The notes: generated by a model not told the origin, from the letters alone. A DNA stretch of 64,000 nt from Winogradskyella ludwigii (GCF_013403985.1 NZ_JABFDF010000008.1:124001-188000), one strand, 5' to 3'. Positions 44,541-55,127 are shown, counted from the first letter of the stretch. A program made the numbers and translations.

Positions 44541-46160
44541 TTATACTAACATAGTTACCGGATTTTCAATATACCCTTTTAATGTTTGAAGGAATTGAGC
44601 TCCTGTAGCTCCATCTACTGTTCTGTGATCGCAAGCTAAACAAAGTTGCATAGTGTTACCAACTACAATTTGTCCGTTTTTAACTACTGGCTTTTCAACA
44701 ATATTACCAACAGATAAAATAGCTGAATTAGGTTGATTAATAATTGACGTAAAACTATCAATACCAAACATACCTAAGTTAGAAATGGTAAATGTACTAC
44801 CTTCCATTTCGTCTAGACCTAACTTTTTATTTCTTGCTTTTCCTGCTAATTCTCTTACTGCACCACCAATTTGTGTTAAACTCTGCTCGTTTGCAAATTT
44901 CACTACTGGTACTAATAAACCATCTGGCACTGCAACTGCGACACCAACATGAACATGATTGTTTAATTGCATTCTATCATCAAACCATTGAGAGTTAACT
45001 TGTGGATGCTGTTTTAAAGCTAAAGCACAAGCTTTTACAATCATATCGTTATATGAGATTTTAGTATCAGGAATAGAATTATACTGTACTCTAAACGCTA
45101 TAGCATTCTCCATATCAAATTCCACATTTAAATAATAATGTGGTGCTGTAAATTTAGATTTTGCTAAATTTTTAGCAATTGCTTTACGCATATTTGAGTT
45201 TGGTACTTCGTCAAAATCTTCTTGTCCTGTTGGTACAAATTTTCCAAGCGAAGCTGATTGTGCTGCTGGTGTAAAGTTTTCAATATCTTTCTTTACAATT
45301 CGTCCATTTTCACCAGTACCTTTAACCTGACTTAAATCTACACCTTTTTCTTCAGCCATTTTCTTAGCCAATGGAGATGCAAAAATGCGTCCTGATGTTG
45401 ATGTAGGCTTAGAAACCTTTGGTGCTTCTTTCTTTGCTTCTACTTTTTTAGGTTCAGCTTTTGGAGCTTCCTTTTTAACTTCTGCTTTTGGAGCTTCTTT
45501 CTTAACCTCTTCACCTTCGGCTTTAAAGTTTTTAGCAATCCCAGAAACATCTGTTCCTTTAGGACCAATAATCGCTAATAATGAATCTACTTTAGCAGAC
45601 TCACCTTCTTTTAAACCAATGTATAATAAGTTCCCAGATTGAAAAGACTCAAATTCCATAGTCGCTTTATCTGTTTCGATTTCAGCTAAGATATCACCTT
45701 CTTCAACCTCATCTCCAATATTCTTTAACCAAGTAGCTACAGTTCCTTCTTCCATGGTATCGCTTAAACGCGGCATGGTAACCACTGTAACACCTTCTGG
45801 AATTTCAACTTCACTTGCAGATTCCGCTTCTTGAGATTCTTCAGCAGCACTCTCAGTATCTTCTATTTTTTCTTCAGATGCTTCTGATGCGCTTCCATTT
45901 AAGTAACTAGAAATATCTTCGCCTTCTTCACCAATAATAGCTAAAAGGGTATCTACTTTTGCAGTTTCACCTTCTTGAATTCCAATATGAAGTAAAGTTC
46001 CTTCGTTAAAAGACTCGAACTCCATCGTTGCTTTATCAGTTTCTATTTCTGCTAAAATATCACCTTCTTCAACTTTATCACCAACGCTTTTTAACCAAGT
46101 GGCAACTGTACCTTCTTCCATTGTGTCGCTCAAACGCGGCATGTTAATTACTTCTGCCAT
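44541..46160 (-). CDS. pdhC: Pyruvate dehydrogenase E2, dihydrolipoyl acetyltransferase
   Basis: A 539-residue E2 subunit with two lipoyl domains: lipoyl lysines Lys43 and Lys165 lie in repeated ETDKATMEFES motifs. Ala/Glu/Lys-rich linkers follow, then the E1/E3-binding domain RIFASPLAKKMAEEKGVDLS and the catalytic domain ending with the active-site His512 in DHRTVDGATGAQF. It transfers acetyl from E1 to CoA. The gene follows pdhA by three bases. The two lipoyl domains are near-identical locally, an internal duplication. Confidence 0.95.
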   Translation of the reverse strand: MAEVINMPRLSDTMEEGTVATWLKSVGDKVEEGDILAEIETDKATMEFESFNEGTLLHIGIQEGETAKVDTLLAIIGEEGEDISSYLNGSASEASEEKIEDTESAAEESQEAESASEVEIPEGVTVVTMPRLSDTMEEGTVATWLKNIGDEVEEGDILAEIETDKATMEFESFQSGNLLYIGLKEGESAKVDSLLAIIGPKGTDVSGIAKNFKAEGEEVKKEAPKAEVKKEAPKAEPKKVEAKKEAPKVSKPTSTSGRIFASPLAKKMAEEKGVDLSQVKGTGENGRIVKKDIENFTPAAQSASLGKFVPTGQEDFDEVPNSNMRKAIAKNLAKSKFTAPHYYLNVEFDMENAIAFRVQYNSIPDTKISYNDMIVKACALALKQHPQVNSQWFDDRMQLNNHVHVGVAVAVPDGLLVPVVKFANEQSLTQIGGAVRELAGKARNKKLGLDEMEGSTFTISNLGMFGIDSFTSIINQPNSAILSVGNIVEKPVVKNGQIVVGNTMQLCLACDHRTVDGATGAQFLQTLKGYIENPVTMLV

Positions 46161-46163
46161 AGC

Positions 46164-47165
46164 TTACTTAATTTTGTGGTCTATAAATGGATAGTCTTCT
46201 TGCTCATATACAACATCGTACATGATGTTTTTATCTGGATATGGAGATTCGTCTGCAAATTTTTCACATTCTGCAACGCGTTTTTTCACATCCTTATCAA
46301 TTGCTTTCAAATCTGCTTCAGAAGCATATTCGTTTTCAAGAATAATATCTTTTACTTGTGTAATTGGATCTATCTTTTTGTACTCAGCTACCTCATCTTT
46401 TGTTCTGTAGTGTTGTGCATCAGACATTGAATGACCTCTATAACGGTATGTTTTAACCTCTAAGAATGTTGGTCCACCACCTTTTCTTGCACGTTGAATA
46501 GCTTCATCAAAAGCCTCGGCAACTTTAATCGGATTCATTCCATCTACCGGTCCAGAAGGCATATCATAACCTAATCCTAGTTTCCAAATATCTGTATGGT
46601 TTGCAGTACGTGCTACTGAAGTTCCCATCGCATAACCATTGTTTTCACAAACAAATACTACTGGTAAATTCCAAAGCATAGCTAAGTTAAAGGTTTCGTG
46701 TAACGATCCTTGTCTTGCAGCACCATCACCAAAGCAACAAATAGTTACAGCATCTTTATCATGATACTTATCTCCAAAAGCAATACCTGCTCCTAATGGA
46801 ATTTGACCACCTACAATACCGTGACCTCCATAAAAACGGTGTTCTTTTGAGAAAATATGCATAGATCCACCAAGACCCATTGACGTTCCTGTAGCTTTTC
46901 CAAATAATTCTGCCATGACGCGTTTAGGATCTACTCCCATACCTATTGGCTGAACATGATTACGGTATGCCGTTATCATTTTATCCTTAGTTAAATCCAT
47001 AGCATGTAGAGCACCTGCTAATACAGCTTCTTGTCCATTATATAAATGAAGGAATCCTCTAACTTTTTGTTGAATGTATACTGCAGCAAGTTTGTCTTCA
47101 AACTTTCTCCAGAATAACATGTCTTCGTACCACTTTAGGTAAACTTCTTTGGTTATCTTTTGCAT
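46164..47165 (-). CDS. pdhA: Pyruvate dehydrogenase E1 alpha subunit
   Basis: A 333-residue thiamine-diphosphate enzyme subunit. The ThDP motif is FGDGAARQGSLHETFNLAML with the closing VFVCENNGYAMGT, and the phosphorylation-loop-like YRYRGHSMSDAQHYRTKDEV region is conserved. It forms alpha2beta2 with PdhB, which is not next to it; in Flavobacteriaceae pdhB is usually elsewhere. The E2 gene follows after three bases. Confidence 0.95.
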   Translation of the reverse strand: MQKITKEVYLKWYEDMLFWRKFEDKLAAVYIQQKVRGFLHLYNGQEAVLAGALHAMDLTKDKMITAYRNHVQPIGMGVDPKRVMAELFGKATGTSMGLGGSMHIFSKEHRFYGGHGIVGGQIPLGAGIAFGDKYHDKDAVTICCFGDGAARQGSLHETFNLAMLWNLPVVFVCENNGYAMGTSVARTANHTDIWKLGLGYDMPSGPVDGMNPIKVAEAFDEAIQRARKGGGPTFLEVKTYRYRGHSMSDAQHYRTKDEVAEYKKIDPITQVKDIILENEYASEADLKAIDKDVKKRVAECEKFADESPYPDKNIMYDVVYEQEDYPFIDHKIK

Positions 47166-47194
47166 TTCTTGATGAGTTCTTTAATATCAATTAA

Positions 47195-47202
47195 CAAAAA
47201 TA
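47195..47202 (-). promoter_or_regulatory. -7 promoter element TATTTTTG before pdhA
   Basis: Exact TAnnTTTG on the minus strand, 29 bases before the pdhA ATG. No convincing -33 element is seen. Confidence 0.4.
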
Positions 47203-47278
47203 ACACTTTAGGCAACAATGAAGAAACACTATCTCATAAAAAAAAGAAGTGATTACTGATTTTTTTGCAATGAAAAGC

Positions 47279-47761
47279 CTATAACACTGAATTTTCAAAA
47301 AGAAGTGGCAATAAATTCGCTAGAGAATTTGATCTTATCACCTTGCCTTCAGCTCCCATGAAGTACAATTCTATGGGTTGGTCTTGTTTTATTTCGTATT
47401 CTGCGATAGATTGCCTACAGGCACCGCATGGAGGAATGGGCTTGTCTGTTAATTGATTTTGTGAAGATGCTGTTATGGCCATCTTTAAAATCTTTGCTTT
47501 TGGATATTTAGCACCAGCATAATAAATGGCTGTACGTTCTGCACATAAGCCTGAAGGATAGCACGCATTTTCTTGATTACTTCCTATAACCACTTCATTA
47601 TTATCGAGCAAGATTGCGGCTCCTACATTAAATTTAGAATAAGGCGCATAAGCATTCTCTCTTGCTTCTATTGCAGTAGCCATTAAATTCTGTATGTCCT
47701 TAGAAAGTTCATTAACATCTGTAAAGACTTGTAATATGGTTTCTATTTTTACTTCCTTCAT
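47279..47761 (-). CDS. cdd: Cytidine deaminase
   Basis: From the ATG at 47761 the protein has 160 residues; a TTG three codons upstream is a less likely start. The zinc site is of the three-Cys type, with Cys73 and catalytic Glu75 in GLCAERTAIYYAG and Cys112 and Cys115 in PPCGACRQSI. The substrate region YSKFNVGAAIL is present. It converts cytidine and deoxycytidine to uridine forms in pyrimidine salvage. An intrinsic terminator separates it from porV. Confidence 0.94.
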   Translation of the reverse strand: MKEVKIETILQVFTDVNELSKDIQNLMATAIEARENAYAPYSKFNVGAAILLDNNEVVIGSNQENACYPSGLCAERTAIYYAGAKYPKAKILKMAITASSQNQLTDKPIPPCGACRQSIAEYEIKQDQPIELYFMGAEGKVIRSNSLANLLPLLFENSVL

Positions 47762-47781
47762 GGTTTGCAAATTAGTTTAGA

Positions 47782-47820
47782 CAAAAAAACTATTGTTCTG
47801 TTAAACAATAGTTTTTTTTA
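47782..47820. terminator. Bidirectional-type intrinsic terminator behind porV
   Basis: ACTATTGTT (47789-47797) pairs perfectly with AACAATAGT (47804-47812), flanked by an A-run on one side and T-run on the other. It lies between the porV stop and the cdd start, so it should end porV transcription on the minus strand. Confidence 0.8.
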
Positions 47821-47842
47821 TATCGAAATTTACTAATAAATT

Positions 47843-49102
47843 TTAATATTCATCATATTCTCCAGCACCAAAATTAAAGGTTAAAGAAAAACGTAATGTA
47901 TTTTCTAATGGACTCTGAATTTTTGAGGCTGAAAACAAATACGATAAATCAATATTTACAGTGGTGTATTTAAATCCTGCTCCAAGAGCGAAAAACTTAC
48001 GAGCACCTTTATCGTCTGCTTCGTTAAAATAACCTGTTCTGAAAGAAAAACTATCTTGATAGGTGTATTCTGCTCCTAATGCCCAAGTAAATTCTCTTAG
48101 CTCTTCACTTAAACCACCTGGTGCATCACTAAATGACTGAAATACCCCATTTAAAAAACTAACATCATTACTTTGACCATCAATTATAACATTATCTTCA
48201 GATGCAGCTAACTGATCGTCTGTTTGAAAATCACCAGCATCTTCATTAAAGACTCCGTCTTCATCAACATCAGTAAACACAATTTTATCTCCATAAATAG
48301 GAGGTGTTGGCACTAAATACTTAGTAACCTCTGCAGATACACCTAATTTATTATATTCATCGAAAATAAAATCGAAACCAGCACCAAGTCTTAAATTGGT
48401 TGGCTGAAATACATCTTGTCCTGCATCATCATAAGTGAACTTTGGTCCTAAGTTTTGGATAGCAAAACCAGCTCTCCAACGCCCATTAAAATCATTATAC
48501 GCTTCTTCCTCACTTTGGTAATATCCTGTAATATCTGCTCCAAATGTACTACCTGCGTTAGCATTAGAATCTACGGCACCTAGTCGTAAAGCAGAGCGCA
48601 TATAACGTAAACCAACAGCCATAGAAAACTGCTCACCTAATCGTAACGAATAGGCTGCATCTATTGCAAATTCATTAGGTTTTACCGCTGTTCCAGGATC
48701 ATTAGCATCTTGCGTTAATACAATTTCTCCAAGTGAAAAATACTTAAGACTTGCTGAAAACGCACTGTAATCGTTTAAACGATTAAAATACGTCACATAA
48801 CTTAATGAAATATCATTTACCAATCGTGTTAAATAAGGAGTGTAACTTAAACTAACTCCTTGTTTAGTTTCTGAAAACGCATATTTTGCTGGGTTGTATT
48901 GCTGCGAAAAGCCATCTACTGACGTTGCAACTCCCATATCTCCCATAGAAGCAGATCTTGCATCTGGAGAAATAAGCATAAACGGTAAACCTGTTGTAAT
49001 TACACGGCTGTCGTTACTATTAGCAGTAATTTGTGTCGTTTCTTGACTACAAACCAAATTAATCATTACCAATGATACAGCGGTTATAAAATGTTTTTTC
49101 AT
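47843..49102 (-). CDS. porV: Type IX secretion outer-membrane protein PorV
   Basis: From the ATG at 49102 the protein has 419 residues with a signal peptide; a TTG two codons upstream is probably not used. The N-terminal SPDARSASMGDMGVATSVDG and KYAFSETKQGVSLSYTPYL are characteristic of PorV (LptO), an outer-membrane beta-barrel of the FadL-like fold, and the last residues form an aromatic barrel strand. PorV brings T9SS cargo to the PorU sortase. The neighbour porU is directly upstream on the same strand, as in other Flavobacteriaceae. Confidence 0.93.
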   Translation of the reverse strand: MKKHFITAVSLVMINLVCSQETTQITANSNDSRVITTGLPFMLISPDARSASMGDMGVATSVDGFSQQYNPAKYAFSETKQGVSLSYTPYLTRLVNDISLSYVTYFNRLNDYSAFSASLKYFSLGEIVLTQDANDPGTAVKPNEFAIDAAYSLRLGEQFSMAVGLRYMRSALRLGAVDSNANAGSTFGADITGYYQSEEEAYNDFNGRWRAGFAIQNLGPKFTYDDAGQDVFQPTNLRLGAGFDFIFDEYNKLGVSAEVTKYLVPTPPIYGDKIVFTDVDEDGVFNEDAGDFQTDDQLAASEDNVIIDGQSNDVSFLNGVFQSFSDAPGGLSEELREFTWALGAEYTYQDSFSFRTGYFNEADDKGARKFFALGAGFKYTTVNIDLSYLFSASKIQSPLENTLRFSLTFNFGAGEYDEY

Positions 49103-49151
49103 GTTCAATTTTTGAAATATTAATACGGCTTGAGCTGTACTAATTCGTTAG

Positions 49152-49159
49152 CAAATATA
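49152..49159 (-). promoter_or_regulatory. -7 promoter element TATATTTG before porV
   Basis: Exact TAnnTTTG on the minus strand, about 50 bases before the porV ATG and inside the 150-base gap behind porU. It would let porV be transcribed separately from porU. Confidence 0.4.
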
Positions 49160-49259
49160 AATTATTATTTAAGAAGTGATTTAAACTTTTGCTTTTTGAT
49201 ATAAACCCACAATGTTACACTCTGATTATCAAAAATATAACAATAAAAGATATCGCAAT

Positions 49260-52200
49260 TTATAAAATCACAAGCTTTTGAATTTTTTCAACTTGTTTAT
49301 TTAAACGCTCAGATTTAACTTTTAGTTTATAGACATAGACTCCTTTTCCAATTTTATCTCCAAAATCGTCTCTTCCATCCCAAACCATACTTCTAGATAA
49401 TGACGAAGCACTACTAGTACAGAGTTCATCTGCACCTGTTTGCCCATTTAAAGTTCTTACCAATTTACCTGAAACTGTAAAAATCTGTATAGAAATATCT
49501 AAAGTCTCTGAACTATTATGATTAAACCAAAATTCTGTATAACTCACAAAAGGATTTGGATAATTTAAAACGTTAGTGATGACTAGTCCTTCATCTTCAT
49601 CGAAAACTGTAAATTGAATTTCAGATGTCGAAGAATTATTATAAACATCCCAAGCCTTAACAGTCAGTGTATGTAAACCCGGTTCTAAATCTCTAAAAGG
49701 ATAGGTTACAAGGCCATTTTTGTAATCATCTACATTAGCTTGATAGTAATTATTTAAAACAATAGGATTGGTTTCATCTCCATCAATGATAGCTGTAATA
49801 TCATGACCAATTCCACTTGCGGTATTAATTCCGTTTTCATCTTGAAGCTTAGCAAGTAAGTTTGGAGATTCGTTTGTAATACCTCCAGATACAAAACTAT
49901 CATCGTTCATAAATAAATTAATGACAGGTCCAATATTATCCTCTGGTGCATCTTCATTAATACCTCCAATTGTAATATCAAAATTTGATCCTGCTTGATC
50001 GGATAATGGATTCTCTGTTTTTGCATAGAAACTCACTTTACCATTTCCGACAGGAATACCAATATCTTTTGGTACTATAAAATCGAATTCAAATAATCCA
50101 TTTACAACACTTGCCTGACCTTTAAATAACACTTCTCCTAATGTTGTGAAGTCCATAACAATAAGTTCTCCACTAGAATCCGTTACACCATCGTTACCTA
50201 AGGTTTGTCTTTCAATTTGCTTATCAAAAACCGTCGCAGTTAACACACCATTGTAATTTGATATTAAATTCCCATTAGTATCTACAACTTCTCCTGCCAA
50301 CTTTGTATAACTTAAAGCACTTAGTGTTTCTATAGATTGTGTAATTGGCACGTCATTTACTTTGGTTAATACAATATTTGGTTGAGGAATCGCTAATTTC
50401 ATAGCTGGATCTCCAATATAAAATACCAATCTTTTTTGGCTAGATCCTGCAATATTATTGTCCGTTTTTGTTAATCGCATTGCTTCACCCATTGATACAT
50501 AATCATTAGATTCAAATGCAAATAAATAATCATCGAGCACTTTATTAAAAGATTCACCAACAGAAACAATGATTTGTCGTGTTGTGGTCAATAAAGCAAT
50601 TGCACCACCATTTGTGTTCCAAAAAGTAAACTCACCTGCTGTATCTCTTTCTGGATCATCAAATTTAGTATACTCACATGTTACAGTTATAAATAAATTA
50701 TACTTACAAACATTATTTACTTCTTGTGAGTCTATTTTATCAAAAATTCGTTCTGTAGCAATACCATCTTCACTACCATGACCAAAATAATTAACAACTA
50801 ATGCTCCAACCTCAATCGCATCTTTTATAGCATCATTAACTTTAGGATACCTATTTCCTGCAGATGAAGACTCTTGCTCATAAGCATCTGAATGAATTTT
50901 AGTAACATTAAAAAATGGTTTTTCTTCTTCTAAAGTTACTCCTAGATCATCCGTTGCTAGTTGTAATCGCTTTTCCCATTCTTCATCTACATCATCAGAA
51001 ATAAGCAAAATATTGTTTCTCCAGCTTCCATAAGACGATGGCTGGTAATACGAATAAATTTTATCTACCATTTCTGTGGCACGTTGCACATCTTCTGCTA
51101 AAATTCTACCTACAGCAATATCCATTCGGTCAGAAATTGCCATACCGCCTTCATTATCGTCTAACATTGCAAAATAATCATCCGAAACAAATGAACTCGT
51201 TAAACTAAAACTATTATTAGTGTACCAAGTAGGTACTAAATTGGTGTTATTCTGTAACCTGTCTTTATAATCGTAAGAACCATCACCAAACAAACATAAG
51301 TATTTTAAACGTTCGCTCGGTGTGCTTGCATTGTCATATACATATTTAATGAAATTTCTTAAAGCCGCGATATCTTGACTGCCTGTGCTAAACTCGTTAT
51401 ATATAGTTTGTAAATCAACAACCTTTACATTTAAATCGTACTGATCTCTATTAATCTGAGCTAAGCGCTCCGCTTGTGTAATGAATTGCGATGGCGCTAG
51501 TATAATGTAATCTATATCTTCAAAATCTCCTTGAGCATTGGTAAAGATTGTACCTTTTAAATTCTGATTAGAAACAACTGATCTCGAGTCCGTTTTAGGT
51601 GTAAAAACATCTGAGTTAGAAAATGCTAAATAAGTTCTTTGCTCACCTGATTGTGCTTTAAAACTGAAAGTACTAGCGTTATCCGAGTTTATGGTATTAC
51701 TAACATTAAAACGATCTGTTATATCCCATATTTCTTTAACATTAGCAGCGCTAGTTAAATTGTATTGCGCTATTCCAGGAGTCGTAACCACATCGTTATT
51801 TTTAAAAACCAGTTGATCCCCGTCGTATATTAAACCTCTTGTAGCTTCAATATTTATATAATCTAAATATGCGTTTGCCGAAGGGTTACCACTGTTGTTA
51901 TAATCGAATGTCAATGTTATAGTTTCAGAGGTCATGGTATGTTGTTGGTTATATGAAACAGCTGTACCTAAAACCGCCCCAGGACTAATAATCCCCAAAC
52001 TTAGATTAGCGACTTGAGTGCCATTAATATCAACCTGCATAGTTGTTGGCACTTCAGAAACGGAACCAACGGCAATACTAAAATCCACAGGAATACTGGT
52101 TACTAAATTTGGAAAATCAAATTCATAAACACGTTGGTTTTCAATATCAAAATCATCCCCAAACCAACGACGACCTAATTTTGAGATATTATAATCATCA

Positions 52201-53126
52201 ACTTCATAAAATTGATAGTCTTGGAACGTATCAATTTCAAGATTAGCAGCACCATTAATAGTTGGCATACTTTGAATACGTTTACCATTACCAGAACTTA
52301 CATTTACATAATAGTAAGTCTTATCTGTATATAGGTTTAAGTTAGTCTGGCTTTCTTCGCTATAGGTTTTTGGACCTTCACCATAAAAAAGAATATAATC
52401 TGCATTATCAAAGCTACCATCTTCCTCTCCAACAAACTTCACTGCATTTTCTACAACATCAAAAGGATAATTAGCAGAATTCTCTAATGGCAACATTCTT
52501 CCTCCGTTACCATAAATTTTAATTGTTTGTGGGTTTACTGAATTGGTATTAATACCTAAGCCACCTAAAAAACTTTTAGACAACTTAAAAACACCAGACT
52601 CTTCAATATAAAACCGATACCATTCTCCTGAGCTTAAAACTGAATTGGTAACTTCATTGACTCCCATGACTACGTTACTACCGAAACCCGAGAATGCATT
52701 ATAATTTATAGTAAATGATGTGATTTTTTTATAAACACTACGATCCTTAACAATAGGGTTTAGTTCAAAATAATGGCCTTTTTTACCTCGAGCGTTTGTG
52801 TTATATAACTTATAATTTAGTGAACTTGGAATAAGTTCTAGATTTAGATTTTTTAATTCGGTTTTAGAAATGGTTTCATAAACCACATTGGTTAATGATA
52901 CTGAATTTTCATCTATTTGACCTCCATTGCTATCCCATTGTGCAAAAAAGGTTAGTCCAACTTCTTCATTATAATCAAAATGATTCGCATCAAAAGAAGG
53001 TACTTCAATTTTATTATAAGCCGTTTCTAAAACAATAGATCCATCCCAGTTTATATCAAATTGTTTTTGTTGCCCAAAACAATGCATCGTAAATAAGAGT
53101 AGAGCGATTAAGTAGCAATTTTTCAT
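49260..53126 (-). CDS. porU: Type IX secretion sortase PorU
   Basis: A 1288-residue C25 (gingipain-type) cysteine peptidase with a signal peptide. The catalytic dyad is His783 in VVNYFGHGSEDG and Cys817 in FITVTCEYTKFDD. The C-terminal region has the T9SS-like ending LNYPNPFVSYTEF, then WDGRDDFGDKIGKGVYVYKL, as PorU does although it is not itself released. PorU removes the sorting domain of T9SS cargo and attaches the cargo to lipopolysaccharide. Upstream is a 321-base divergent gap with gldJ; porV follows downstream. Confidence 0.95.
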   Translation of the reverse strand: MKNCYLIALLLFTMHCFGQQKQFDINWDGSIVLETAYNKIEVPSFDANHFDYNEEVGLTFFAQWDSNGGQIDENSVSLTNVVYETISKTELKNLNLELIPSSLNYKLYNTNARGKKGHYFELNPIVKDRSVYKKITSFTINYNAFSGFGSNVVMGVNEVTNSVLSSGEWYRFYIEESGVFKLSKSFLGGLGINTNSVNPQTIKIYGNGGRMLPLENSANYPFDVVENAVKFVGEEDGSFDNADYILFYGEGPKTYSEESQTNLNLYTDKTYYYVNVSSGNGKRIQSMPTINGAANLEIDTFQDYQFYEVDDYNISKLGRRWFGDDFDIENQRVYEFDFPNLVTSIPVDFSIAVGSVSEVPTTMQVDINGTQVANLSLGIISPGAVLGTAVSYNQQHTMTSETITLTFDYNNSGNPSANAYLDYINIEATRGLIYDGDQLVFKNNDVVTTPGIAQYNLTSAANVKEIWDITDRFNVSNTINSDNASTFSFKAQSGEQRTYLAFSNSDVFTPKTDSRSVVSNQNLKGTIFTNAQGDFEDIDYIILAPSQFITQAERLAQINRDQYDLNVKVVDLQTIYNEFSTGSQDIAALRNFIKYVYDNASTPSERLKYLCLFGDGSYDYKDRLQNNTNLVPTWYTNNSFSLTSSFVSDDYFAMLDDNEGGMAISDRMDIAVGRILAEDVQRATEMVDKIYSYYQPSSYGSWRNNILLISDDVDEEWEKRLQLATDDLGVTLEEEKPFFNVTKIHSDAYEQESSSAGNRYPKVNDAIKDAIEVGALVVNYFGHGSEDGIATERIFDKIDSQEVNNVCKYNLFITVTCEYTKFDDPERDTAGEFTFWNTNGGAIALLTTTRQIIVSVGESFNKVLDDYLFAFESNDYVSMGEAMRLTKTDNNIAGSSQKRLVFYIGDPAMKLAIPQPNIVLTKVNDVPITQSIETLSALSYTKLAGEVVDTNGNLISNYNGVLTATVFDKQIERQTLGNDGVTDSSGELIVMDFTTLGEVLFKGQASVVNGLFEFDFIVPKDIGIPVGNGKVSFYAKTENPLSDQAGSNFDITIGGINEDAPEDNIGPVINLFMNDDSFVSGGITNESPNLLAKLQDENGINTASGIGHDITAIIDGDETNPIVLNNYYQANVDDYKNGLVTYPFRDLEPGLHTLTVKAWDVYNNSSTSEIQFTVFDEDEGLVITNVLNYPNPFVSYTEFWFNHNSSETLDISIQIFTVSGKLVRTLNGQTGADELCTSSASSLSRSMVWDGRDDFGDKIGKGVYVYKLKVKSERLNKQVEKIQKLVIL

Positions 53127-53447
53127 TTATTTCTTTTCAGTTTGAGTCTCTAGTTAAATTATAAATATACCGTCAATTGTATATTTAAATAATTCACAAT
53201 ACAATAACGGCTAATGAAGCACGATATTATGACCACGTAATTTTTATTTCAAAAATACAACAATAAATCATTTCACTCCTCGTTATTAAAGGGCAAAATA
53301 CATCGGTAAATTGAAAAATATCCGTTGTTATGTTCAAAATAAAGGATGAAATGCACTTATTTTTACATTTAGACGCAAAAAAAAGTTGTTGGTTTACCTT
53401 TAATTGTTATATTGCGACTCTAAAATTAAACGAGCTTACTTAAACGT
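53127..53447. other. porU-gldJ divergent intergenic region
   Basis: AT-rich, with no open frame that looks coding. It must hold the two divergent promoters. Near-consensus -7 boxes (TATATTGC, TATTTTTA) are present on the gldJ side, but none matches exactly. Confidence 0.5.
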
Positions 53448-55127
53448 ATGGATATGAAAAATGTCTCAAACTTAAAATTCTTAATAGCAATAACGTTTTG
53501 CGCAACAATTGTTGGCTGCAACCGTTCTTCTAATTCTGGCAATACTGATAGTGCCACAGGCTGGAAAATCAACGATACCAAAGGTGGTTTTCAGTACAAT
53601 ACTCAATTTCAAGAACAGGAAACTCCTCCGGGAACTGCTTTTGTTGAAGGTGGGACTTTTACAATGGGTAAAGTACAGGATGACCCAATGCATGATTGGA
53701 ACAACACTCCAAATCAACAGCATATTCAGTCTTTCTACATGGATGAAACTGAAGTTACCAATGTAAATTATCTATTTTATTTAGATTATTTAAAAAATGT
53801 GTACCCACCAGATGATCCAAATTATGCATTAATCTATAATGGTGCACTTCCAGATACTTTAGTATGGAGAAACCGTTTAGGTTATAACGAAATGATGACC
53901 GAAAACTATTTACGTCACCCAGGTTATGCAAATTACCCTGTTGTTGGTGTAAGTTGGATTCAAGCTGTTGAATACGCTAACTGGAGAACAGACCGTGTTG
54001 CAGAATTGTCATTACAAGAAGCTGGCTACATAAAAAGAGATGCTCAATACACAGATGTAAGTGCAGAAAGTACTTTTAGTACAGAAACTTATATTAATGC
54101 TCCATCTCAAACGTATGGTGGTAACACTGAAGTTTTAGAAGGTGGAAGAAGAAGACAACAAACAGATGCTGAAGGCAACCCTATTAATGTTTACGCTAAT
54201 AGAGAGTCAGGATTAATTCCTGTAAAATATAGACTACCTACTGAAGCTGAATGGGAATATGCAGCTTTAGGAATGAGTGAATTACGTCAGTACAATGTAT
54301 ATAGAGGTCGTAAGAAATACCCTTGGGATGGTCAATATACAAGATCTGGGAAACGTGTTAACCGTGGAGATCAATTAGCCAACTTTAAACAAGGTAAAGG
54401 TGATTACGGTGGAATCGCAGGATGGTCTGATGATGGTGCTGATATTACTGCTGAAGTTAAAACATACCAACCAAATGATTATGGTTTATATGACATGGCA
54501 GGTAATGTTGCTGAATGGGTTGCCGATGTTTACAGACCTATTGTAGATGATGAATTTAACGATTTTAACTACTATAGAGGAAATGTGTATACTAAAAACG
54601 CAATTAACGAAGATGGTACAGTAAAAATTGTAACTATTGATGAGATTGTTTATGACACTTTAAGTAACGGTAAAATTGTAGCTAGAGATTTACCTGGTGA
54701 AATTGCAAAAGTACCTGTAGATGAAGATGAAACTTACTTAAGATCTAACTTTAGTCAATCTGATAACAGAAACTTTAGAGATGGAGATAAACGTTCTTCA
54801 CGTTATTACAGAGAAAGTTTTGACGAATCTGATGCTAATAAAAGTACAACGAACAAAATGTACAACTCTCCAAAGCATACAGTACAAATGGATTCTACAG
54901 ATGGTGAAATGATTAGAGAGTACGATGATTCTAATAGTAGAACATCTTTAATTAATGATGAAGTAAGAGTTTATAAAGGTGGTTCTTGGAGAGATAGAGC
55001 GTACTGGATTGATCCAGCACAACGTCGCTACTTCCCACAAGATATGGCAACAGACTATATTGGTTTTAGATGTGCGGTTTCAAGAGTAGGATCTAAAAGC
55101 GAAAAAGGAGGAAAAAGACAGAATTAA
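53448..55127 (+). CDS. gldJ: Gliding motility lipoprotein GldJ
   Basis: A 559-residue lipoprotein with lipobox TIVGC (Cys24; the ATG at 53454 is also possible). It carries an FGE/sulfatase-modifying-type fold: FVEGGTFTMGKVQDDPM, MDETEVTNVNYLFYLDYL, VVGVSWIQAVEYANWRT, RLPTEAEWEYAALG and YGLYDMAGNVAEWVADVY, ending YKGGSWRDRAYWIDPAQRRY. GldJ stabilises the gliding motor and T9SS components (GldK) in Flavobacterium. The FGE catalytic function is probably lost, as in other GldJ/GldK proteins. A strong terminator lies between it and murF. Confidence 0.95.
   Translation: MDMKNVSNLKFLIAITFCATIVGCNRSSNSGNTDSATGWKINDTKGGFQYNTQFQEQETPPGTAFVEGGTFTMGKVQDDPMHDWNNTPNQQHIQSFYMDETEVTNVNYLFYLDYLKNVYPPDDPNYALIYNGALPDTLVWRNRLGYNEMMTENYLRHPGYANYPVVGVSWIQAVEYANWRTDRVAELSLQEAGYIKRDAQYTDVSAESTFSTETYINAPSQTYGGNTEVLEGGRRRQQTDAEGNPINVYANRESGLIPVKYRLPTEAEWEYAALGMSELRQYNVYRGRKKYPWDGQYTRSGKRVNRGDQLANFKQGKGDYGGIAGWSDDGADITAEVKTYQPNDYGLYDMAGNVAEWVADVYRPIVDDEFNDFNYYRGNVYTKNAINEDGTVKIVTIDEIVYDTLSNGKIVARDLPGEIAKVPVDEDETYLRSNFSQSDNRNFRDGDKRSSRYYRESFDESDANKSTTNKMYNSPKHTVQMDSTDGEMIREYDDSNSRTSLINDEVRVYKGGSWRDRAYWIDPAQRRYFPQDMATDYIGFRCAVSRVGSKSEKGGKRQN

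Noticed and set aside
45660..46060. Near-identical DNA segments within pdhC
   Set aside because: They encode the two lipoyl domains; this is a domain duplication, not a mobile element.
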